From Hamiltosporidium tvaerminnensis (Eukaryota; Microsporidia; Dubosqiidae), in the NCBI GenBank assembly GCA_022605425.2, contig CM061247.1:504001-568000 (forward strand): 64,000 bases of DNA, in the 5' to 3' direction. The notes under the pieces are model-generated. The model did not search any database, was not told where the DNA came from, and worked only from the letters and a program-made list of their open reading frames with translations. A program made the position numbers and the translations under genes. This document shows, piece after piece, positions 55,803 to 64,000 of the stretch. Position 1 is the first letter of the stretch. Each line of letters opens with the position of its first letter.

Positions 55803-57179
55803 TTGTTGAGTTCTCCTTAATTTTTTAACATGTGATCAAATATTTGTGATTGACCAATTATACATGAAAAAAATGTATTTTGTTGATATTCTTAACTAAT
55901 TAAAAATTAAAACGTATATATAAAATAAGTAGTGGGTGTCATATATCACCAAAGCATTTAAATATTCATTTTCGAGGTTCCTTAATACATAGAATTATAG
56001 ATTACAGTAATTTTACCGAAATTTTAAAGGTTTGTTGTTACTTGTGATGAAAAAAAAATATTAAAATTTTAAATATATTCAAAGATAACACGAAGATTAC
56101 GTATTTTTCTATTTGATGTAGTAATAAAAGTTTTTAAAATACGATCTGAAATTTATTTTAACTTTTTTTCTAATGTGAGATTCTTTATTCAAGCTAATAT
56201 ATTACTCTATGTATTTTTAATTAGATTGCAACGAAAAAAACCAAATATGTTATATTTGAAGGAATTCACACATCTAAAACCTTTAATTTATTTAATAACT
56301 TGCTTCTTCGCTACGGATGGAACACAATCCAACGATGAATCATAGCTTCGCTAAGTTCTAAGCGTTCCAAAGACTTCTTTCTTGGAATTGGTTAGCATGT
56401 CAGCCTCACGCAAACTTTCCGAATGAAAGATAAAGAGTGCACCGAAACCGAACCCAAACCTTCAGAAATAAATTCAGATATCCTCCCCACTAGACCATAG
56501 GCGACTATCTGAAATGTTAGGAAATAAAAATTCAACAATTAAAAAAATATACATGTAAAAGAATGCTATCTATAACTTTCATTGTCTTTTACTGAATTCA
56601 AACGTATTATTAATAATATTTCCCTGTATTAATTAAATTATAGTTATTTTTCATGGTGATTGTTTTTATAGATTTATTTGATAAATATCTGTTCTGTTAA
56701 AAAATCGAAAATTTTATTTGTTCTATAGATAATTAATTGCATTCAAAATTTATACAATAATGAATAAAAAAAATAGTTTTTGCCATATAATTTTTAACGC
56801 TTAGTTAACCAAAGTATAATGGAAAAGGTTGTAACATATCATAATAGATAATTTCAAATTGAAATAAATAGCACTTTTAAAATTATAAAAAGCTAACTGG
56901 CTCCAAAAAATCATCTGATAAGTTTAATAGAGATTCAAGTTCCTAAATTTTTTCATGGATTTATTATCTTGTCAAATATTATAATTGATGTTTAATTGAA
57001 TTGATCAGGCTGATATGAATTATAATATATCCAAGTATTATTAAGTTCAAAACGCAAAAAAAATTACATGTTAGAATAGTTAGGTTTTAAAAGTTTGATT
57101 TGTGTGCAAAAAAACAAATTTTGTCATTTATCTTAAATGACAGCCATTTCATTGCTCTTTATGCGAAATCGAAAAACTT
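55803..57179. other. AT-rich spacer with one GC-richer island
   Basis: 56300-56520 is noticeably less AT-rich. Its reverse complement contains TATGGTCTAGTGGGGAGGAT, which resembles the D-arm of tRNA-Glu, but no acceptor, anticodon or T stem can be formed. No functional RNA gene is claimed. Confidence 0.4.
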
Positions 57180-57420
57180 TCATCTTTAGGTTATACAGAG
57201 AAGTATCTTATTTACTGTTGCAAAACTTTACTGCTGTTTCTAAGTGCTCTCGCGCGCTTTAAAAGCCCGGGCCTTTTCAATAATCTTTCTTCCTGCTTAT
57301 TATTTTGAGCTCTTGTTCTCCAGTCTATTATATTTAGCCTCTTAAGATCTTTCTTCCGCAGCATCTTTGATCTTTTCTTTGGTCTATTCCTTCTTCCTTC
57401 TAACATTAGATTTATGCATG
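57180..57420 (-). mobile_element. 3' remnant of a LINE
   Basis: The minus-strand frame at 57212-57406 reads RRNRPKKRSKMLRKKDLKRL and then NIIDWRTRAQNNKQ. This matches the conserved C-terminal tail of many jockey/CR1-like LINE ORF2 proteins (RPRKRW...DL..L.I.dWR..AqdR). Upstream sequence (57421-57900) may be eroded reverse transcriptase, but I cannot trace it. Confidence 0.6.
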
Positions 57421-58289
57421 TAAACTAACTTGCTCCTTGATCGGTAGACATTAGTATTATATTTCCTCGAAGTCTTAGTTTTTTTATTTCATTAACCAAA
57501 TTTTATTCAGAATTTAGACTTTAATTTTTTTATTCGTTTTTATTTTTTCCTCAATTGTTATGGTTTTTGGGTCATGGTTCTGGAAAAATCTTTATTTCTC
57601 ATTGTCTAAAAGTGTTTCATGTTTTTTTAGATCCAAAGCTTTAGATCTATAATTACAGTCCGCTTTATGATAGTCCTTATATTTTTTTTATTTAAATTCC
57701 TACATATATATCTTGTTTCTATAAGCTTTTCATCACAAAGTAAACTTTATTTTCTGCCTTCATCTGTTTCTTTACTTCCTCAATGCTTTTGTTCTTTATT
57801 TATAAGAGTTGTTAGATATTTAAAGCTAATATTTTTTCGAAGTTAAAGGAGTAAACCAAGTTTATATTTACATGCAAATGAAATTGATGTAATTTCATTA
57901 AGATTTATGACTCAATCTTCTATAATCTTAAATAAAACCAGATTAAAAGAAAAAATGTAAAAATAAAGGACTGTCTTAAAAATCATTGACCTGGTTTAGA
58001 AAACAGAATATGACTTATGGAACATGAAATGTAAGATATTCGACAGGAGAATAGAAATATATGTGAATGATAAAATGAGCTGACACCAAAAAGGGCTTTC
58101 TATGAATGTAGAATAAAACACGGAAGTGCTATGACATAAACTCTCGCCGGAATACGTTGACGCTTCATCTGTTCATCCATAATCTCGTGGAGTAAAAAAC
58201 CGTTTAACCTCTTAATAATTCATTAAATGTCAAAAAATGTATGTATCAAATATTTGCAAAAATTTTAATACTGTTTAAAGTTCTATTTG
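57421..58289. other. spacer, possible eroded LINE sequence
   Basis: Near 58010 on the plus strand ACTTATGGAACATGAAATGT could be the decayed TWNVR start of a LINE endonuclease. It is too short to claim. It abuts the inner end of the right inverted-repeat arm. Confidence 0.35.
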
Positions 58290-58850
58290 ATATTTCGAAA
58301 CAGCGAAATAAAGATCTTTCTATTTTACGATATTTACTGTTTAAAAGATATTTAAATTGATTAGGTTTTTCTAATAAAGTCAAATTTCTATTACTAAGGC
58401 ATATCAAAAAAAATAATATATCAATATAATGGAATCTACAAAATCACATTTTTCCAATTATCTTAATTCAGTATATAAATCTTAAATATACATGATTTAA
58501 ATAAGATAGATCCTCTGTTTTTAGATGCTAATCATAGTTTAGATGAATTTAAACAATGAGAACATATTTGAACTTTTACTTTCACTTAAATCCAAATCAA
58601 CTTTATTTTTTTTTAATAATTGTGTTTGTTGCTTAATTTTAAACTCAAATCATTTTGGATTCGGAATATTGGTTAGGTTAAAATTTTTTGATTACTTTAC
58701 AAGTTGAATATTTAACCTACATTATTTTAATATGCCCAAAACCATTATAGAACATTATATTAGTCTATATTTTATAGAATAAACAAAACAAACTTGAAAC
58801 ATATATTGTTTGGTAAATAAAATTTCCAAATAAATGTAAATAAATATTTT

Positions 58851-59771
58851 ATGATTTCTTTTATACTAAAAAAAGCAAATGAAGCATTTGAATCTTTAAC
58901 TGGAATGAAATTTACAAAATGCTCAAGAAGTCCATTCGATATAAACACCAATGATGAAAATCAAACAAACCAATCAGAGGAAATTATTCCGAAAAAATTA
59001 GAATATATGGTTCCTTTTAATGTTAAAAAATCATATTCTTTTTTTATAAAATATGGTAATTTAACAAGAAGTGAAAGGATATATTTATCAGAATATTGTT
59101 TCATTAATTTGAATAATATTTCAAGGTGCATATCTGTTACTAAAATTATTTTCATTGTCAAAGGCTTCTTTACAAAGCGCAAAAATTTTATATCGTTGAA
59201 AAGAAAGATCAATCCATTTGTTTTTGAATTAATTGATTATTTAAAAAAAGATGGTACAGACAAAATTGGTATTTTTAGAATTCCTGGCAAGAGTAATATT
59301 TATAATCAAATCTCAAAAGATTTAGGAGAAGGTAAAACATATCATATAGAATCATATGATATTAATACAAATGCTTCTATACTAAAGGCTTATATAAGAG
59401 AGATTCTCGATGGTTTAATACCTATTGAAGTTTGTAAAGCCTTATTTGAAATTGCCAATCAGAACGATCAAGAAAAAATTTCAAAGGTTAGAGAAGTGTT
59501 ACCATTTATTTTTTTAGAAGACTATAGATTTTTGATTATAAAAATTATTGATCTTTTAAAAACCATAGATTCACATTCCTGCATTAATAAAATGACGATG
59601 TCTAATCTTTTAATTATTTTTACACCAGCTTTTTTTCCAAAGAGTGTAACGAATAGCTATGAAATACTTGCATTGGAAGGAAAAATATTAGAACTACTTA
59701 CCTATTTGGATTTTGAAAATATTTCATTGGTCCTATTATTGGAAGCTAAAAAATATTTTGAACTTAAATAA
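58851..59771 (+). CDS. RhoGAP-domain protein, right-arm copy
   Basis: Second intact copy of the 306-aa RhoGAP protein. It differs from the left-arm copy at six positions, all mild: I/L in ISFI(L)KK, I/L before EYM, T/A in FEI(A)NQ, L/F in DYR(F)LI, T/A in FTP(A)FFP and I/L in KILE(L)LT. The arginine finger (GIFRIPG), the K..IREILD segment and NKMTMSNLLIIF are unchanged. At least one silent change is also visible (CCA AAA AGT against CCA AAG AGT), so the copies are diverging without loss of frame. Both could be expressed; which one, if either, is the ancestral locus cannot be told. Confidence 0.88.
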   Translation: MISFILKKANEAFESLTGMKFTKCSRSPFDINTNDENQTNQSEEIIPKKLEYMVPFNVKKSYSFFIKYGNLTRSERIYLSEYCFINLNNISRCISVTKIIFIVKGFFTKRKNFISLKRKINPFVFELIDYLKKDGTDKIGIFRIPGKSNIYNQISKDLGEGKTYHIESYDINTNASILKAYIREILDGLIPIEVCKALFEIANQNDQEKISKVREVLPFIFLEDYRFLIIKIIDLLKTIDSHSCINKMTMSNLLIIFTPAFFPKSVTNSYEILALEGKILELLTYLDFENISLVLLLEAKKYFELK

Positions 59772-59794
59772 AATATATTCTCTAAATTCTTCAT

Positions 59795-60515
59795 TTAAGA
59801 ATACTACATCTTTTTCAAAACTTTGGCAAATTTTATATTTGTTTTCATGACATTAATGCAGTTCTAAGTTTAACATAAATAACGGCTACCCAATACACCA
59901 TCAGTACCCTCTGCGATACCGACGTTCAAAAGCCTTTCATCTAACAGGTATGTAGAGCTTAATTAATAAGCGAGGTGGTTGCCCATAGTTCGTTAATGTC
60001 TGTTACATGAAGTATGGTTGTATTTCTTAACTAACCCTGGGTCTCTGAAGACTATGCAGCATTCCCACTTACTCTACACTTTCGGAACCTAATAAACTTA
60101 TATCTAAGATATATTTCAGAGGCTTACATGGGGTCCACATAGAAACTGCAATTTCATACCAACAGATACAACCTGATACTTAGTTTTCCTGGCTTTAAGT
60201 GTTTTTATTTTTATATCTCTTTTGCGCTAAGATTTCTAACCCGAGTGAGCAAGGCTAGATTTCCATGCTTTTACATGAAAATTACCTACATGTTCAGCTG
60301 TTGTCTACAATCTAATTACTTAAAAAACAACAAAAAATTTTGTAGAAAAAGTTTCGCTATTTCGTAGACCTTCTCCTCTTCATACAAACTCCGATGGAAC
60401 AACCAAAGATGTAGTGTGGTTTTATTACCATCAAAAATCCAAACAATGATCCTCACACCAGTTTCACATACTCATTGCCAAGCAGATGGCTTTTTATGTG
60501 GTTTTCCACCTTCCA
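59795..60515 (-). repeat. R1 interspersed repeat, copy L (inside right arm)
   Basis: Mirror partner of copy D, full length and reversed, immediately downstream of the RhoGAP stop. Confidence 0.88.
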
Positions 60516-63500
60516 ACTTTTTTTAAAATATATAGTTAATTAAATTTAATTGGGTCAATAACCGCAAGATTTAATATTATCTTTATATTTATTTCGATAT
60601 ATAAATTTGTAATGTATCTGTTAGATGATTTTAAAATAAAGTTAGATTACATTAAGATGTTATCAATTCAGAAAAAAACTAAAATACTTTCAGTTTTCCA
60701 AAACCATTATTTTTAGATTCACATGGAAATTATTTCAGATAAATATACTTCATTTATATGCAATAATTTAATTTAATCTAAAGGTCACAAATCGATTTAA
60801 ACCTAAATATAAATTACAAATATAAAAATTCTACCATCGTCTTTTCATTCTTTAACAGTTAATTTAATTTTTATTTTCAGATTATATTGCTTATCCTAAT
60901 CTTTTTTTTCGTAATTTTATTAATTTTGGCTCATTTTATACACTAAATCCTAAGATTTTTAATTCGCATTTTATACATTAAAAAACTATAAATTTGTGTT
61001 TTTATTAATATTTCGTGTAAAACTTAATTATTAAACCAGAAATTATAACATTTATGGTTAACTTTTGACATTCGAATATTTCAAACACATAGTTTAAATT
61101 TTGCATGTATTAAAAAAATAGTTTACATTTGAAAAATTCAATTTATAGGCGCTATCGGGATTTTGAATAAATATTTTGAAATCATTACGTAATGTTTTCC
61201 ATAAGAATTTTATTGTGCAGATGAATTTTTTTTCTTATTCTAATAGATATAATGGTCGGATTTACGTTCTCTACACCTAGTTTCTTTCAAAGTAAATAAA
61301 ACATTATTTTGAAAAGACATTTTTATTAAAAATTTCGTATATTTATATTTATACGTGACCAATAATATAACGTATCATATCTCATCGATGTCAGATAATT
61401 CGATCTAGATACCTTCATGAAGTAATTGGGTTATATTGGACCTAATTATATACCTTCATGATGCTCATTTGCAACAATAATTATCTTAGTTTTCGAAAAT
61501 TAAACATTTGATATTATGTAACAAATTTATTTATGTTAAAGATTTTATTTCATACAATACTATATTTCTATATTAAGTATAGCATTGGGTAACCGAAAAC
61601 TTTTTTTAATTTTTTCTAACTTTTTAAAAAAGCAGATCGAAATCAACATGAGGTAATAAAACAAATCAAGTTATTCGACTAAAAGAATATAAAATTTTTA
61701 AAGTTGTTTATATGGCATAATAAAACATCCTTTTCACCTAAAAAATAGTTTATATTTAAGAAATTATACTTATAAAATATTATAACAAATCATTGAGAGG
61801 GTTGTACAATTAAATATATTATTGAACCATAATTTGCAAATTTATGCATGGTTTTATTCCTTTAATGCGCCGTTAGATTGAAAACATATAATTTTTCTAC
61901 TGTGAATATGATTGTCTGTCTTTGTACCTTATCTATTTTTATCAGATAAAAAAAATTGTTTGTATATTTCTGCAATATGTTTAGTTATTTCTCTAATATG
62001 TTTAGTTATTTCTCGAATATTTATATTATAAAAAAATAACTCCTTAAAAATTCAGCCCTATAAACTTTATTCTTACTAAATATTTTTATACAATATTATA
62101 CGCATTTTTTCAATATTTTTATAGCATACCTTAATATAAGTAGAGCTATTCGTTATCATACTTTCTATTTTCGCTGTTTAGGTTTAATTTTTTGATCTAT
62201 TATTTCATTTTTGGATATATTTATGTATACACAACTATAGATTTATTTTTTATATTAAAACTCGATTTATACTCGAATCAACCTTTTAATTTTAGAGTAA
62301 ACCAACGACTTGAAAATCTCATACTGATGTTTGATGAATTTAAAAAAATGGATTTGAAAAATTTAGAAATATTTTTCAATAGATTAACTAGATTTTGAAT
62401 TGCCAGGATGGATATCTTTTGTAAGTGCAGCTATAGAACCTAGAACTCTAGTCTGGTTTATTGGTGTTATATTTCATACTTCTTGAGAAATATAAAGTTT
62501 CGAAGCTATTTTTTTATATTTCACAACATAATCATTTCTATTTGTAATTTTGCTTAAAAATTGCAAAAAATTTATACTATTTTATGGGTAACCTAGTCGT
62601 GATATTCATTTGAAACGACTTCTTTGTTTACAAAGAACATTTATACATTACGGTTTTCTAATTGTGTTTTATTTTCTCTTTTTTTTGCTAATCGAAAAAG
62701 AATTTCGCTGAATTTATAAAATTTTTTCTATTCCCAGGTAGAGATATAGAATATCCTTCATAAGATTTACAGTTAGTTTTCTATATGTAATAAATACTTC
62801 TAGGTTTTGATTGATTTGTTCAGTATAATCATACATTTTTTTTATTTTTTATCGATCTGTTAATTTTGTGAACTTTTTTTAAGCAGATGATTTCAACATA
62901 TTATATGATTTTTTGTATTGTAAAAGTCTAATTGACAAATTTCAACTCTATACTTAGATTCTAGTAAAACATAGCCATTGTAATTTAAACGACAATTTGG
63001 ATCTAAGACTTTGCGTTCTGAAGAAAGACACCAAAACCTTCACGTAAATAGATGCATTTTTTATAGGCTGTTTGCAATTTTTTACAAAAACATACACCTA
63101 ATTTTTATAAATTAGAAGGAATACTTCTTTTCATCAGAACTAGTATATTAATGCAATTTTAACTTCATTAATTTTTAAATTTATTCCATCTTGGGTTCAA
63201 TCATATATATTTTTAAGGATCATGATTTCTATATATTAATCAGAGTTTCTATATATTTTATTCAAAAAGATACATTTTCCTTTGAAATTTTAAAATGAAT
63301 ATGTTATTTGTTTTTCAGATCCTAGCCTTTTTCTTTTCTTCGGAAATATCAACGTTTACTAATTTCATCTTTCATGGTAAATCATAAGAATACTTTATTA
63401 AATTTGTAATTTTGATTTTTTACTCAATTTATTTTTGATAATCTGTTTAATATTTTAAAAAGCCTATTTCCTAATTCAGAAATAGTAGCACTGTGTTTCT

Positions 63501-64000
63501 GGACATTCTAATAATATTTTTACAGAAAAATTCCTTTCTTTATGCATTCATATATTAAGTATATATTTTAAAGGGTTATGTTGTTTATAAGCTTTTACTA
63601 AGTAAATCTTACCGAAAGTATATATTTTACTGGTTTATTACAGAAAACAAATATTTCGTAATGTAAATAAAAATCTTAAATGCTCAAAAATATAATCTAA
63701 TTCCTGTATATTTCTAATGCAATACTCATAATTAAATTTTATGATTGAAAATTAAATAAAGTATAGATTATATTCAACAATAAACAATTATAAAATAAAA
63801 TAGGCTTGAGTTAATTTTGACGAAAAAAATTATAATCATAAAATTACCTGCGTATTTCAATATGTTGTTATAAATTCTAAAAAAAATCAGATACAAATGC
63901 TTTTACTTTTTCAAAATCTCCTTTTTTTTAAAAAATTATTTGTTAGATTTATGCCGACTTTATTTCTTAAAATAAAAATTAATTTTAGTTTTTTAATATA

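Larger units (their letters stand above)
58290..64000 (-). repeat. right arm of the large inverted duplication
   Basis: Reverse complement of 15960-21640; it still matches at the last base of the window, so the arm is longer than seen. Relative to the left arm it has small indels, including a 21-bp tandem duplication at 61974-62014. Apart from the RhoGAP gene and R1 copy L, no gene is recognised; 60516-64000 is AT-rich and gene-free. Confidence 0.93.

Noticed and set aside
56410-56520. tRNA-like island, minus strand (TATGGTCTAGTGGGGAGGAT resembles a tRNA-Glu D-arm)
   Set aside because: The 5' strand has no complementary acceptor partner, the anticodon arm does not pair and the T stem is broken. 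At most it is a tRNA relic.

Overview
The window reads as nuclear DNA of a microsporidian with a large, loosely packed genome. It is strongly AT-rich. Protein genes are compact and divergent but of eukaryotic type: KEOPS kinase, spliceosome GTPase and SF3b subunit, La protein, Aurora kinase, proteasome lid subunit, 5'-3' exonuclease, Rab5-type GEF, RhoGAP, lunapark. Introns are extremely short. At most starts a CCC/CCCC(C) tract lies a few bases upstream of ATG, a signal known from Microsporidia. About sixteen intact or nearly intact genes occupy roughly a quarter of the sequence. The rest is AT-rich spacer, a high-copy ~0.7 kb interspersed repeat and decayed transposons. Genus is not assigned.

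Layout. 1-3.7 kb: two copies of the ~0.7 kb repeat (called R1 here) and a doubtful 100-aa ORF. 3.7-10 kb: BUD32, a frame-split SNU114 and HSH49 (minus strand). 10-14 kb: gene-free. 14.1-15.1 kb: a three-exon VPS9-domain gene. 16-21.6 kb: left arm of a large inverted duplication carrying a RhoGAP gene and an R1 copy. 22-27.5 kb: a two-exon DUF167 gene followed by a 40-bp tandem repeat, R1, a dead Tc1/mariner element, LNP1 and a two-exon PPPDE peptidase gene. 27.7-33.5 kb: a dead LINE (endonuclease plus reverse transcriptase) and more repeats. 33.9-36.2 kb: a 774-aa orphan leucine-rich protein. 38-39.2 kb: RPN6 (minus). 39.7-43.1 kb: R1 and decayed retroelement pieces. 43.3-53.2 kb is the densest part: RCM1/NSUN5 (minus), IPL1/Aurora, LHP1/La, a 5'-truncated retroelement, a ZIP metal transporter and RAT1. 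54-58 kb: R1 and decayed retroelement ends. 58.3-64 kb: right arm of the inverted duplication with a second intact RhoGAP gene; it runs off the window end.

The most notable observation is a set of four introns of 19-22 nt in three genes. Each runs GTAAG or GTAAT ... TTTCTAATT ... AG, so branch site and 3' splice site are fused. Removing them restores conserved VPS9, DUF167 and PPPDE proteins. Two predicted spliceosome proteins (Snu114, Hsh49) lie in the same window, consistent with active splicing. The genes otherwise serve separate housekeeping functions (tRNA modification, splicing, rRNA methylation, RNA decay, proteolysis, mitosis, membrane traffic, metal uptake), and no operon-like functional unit is apparent.
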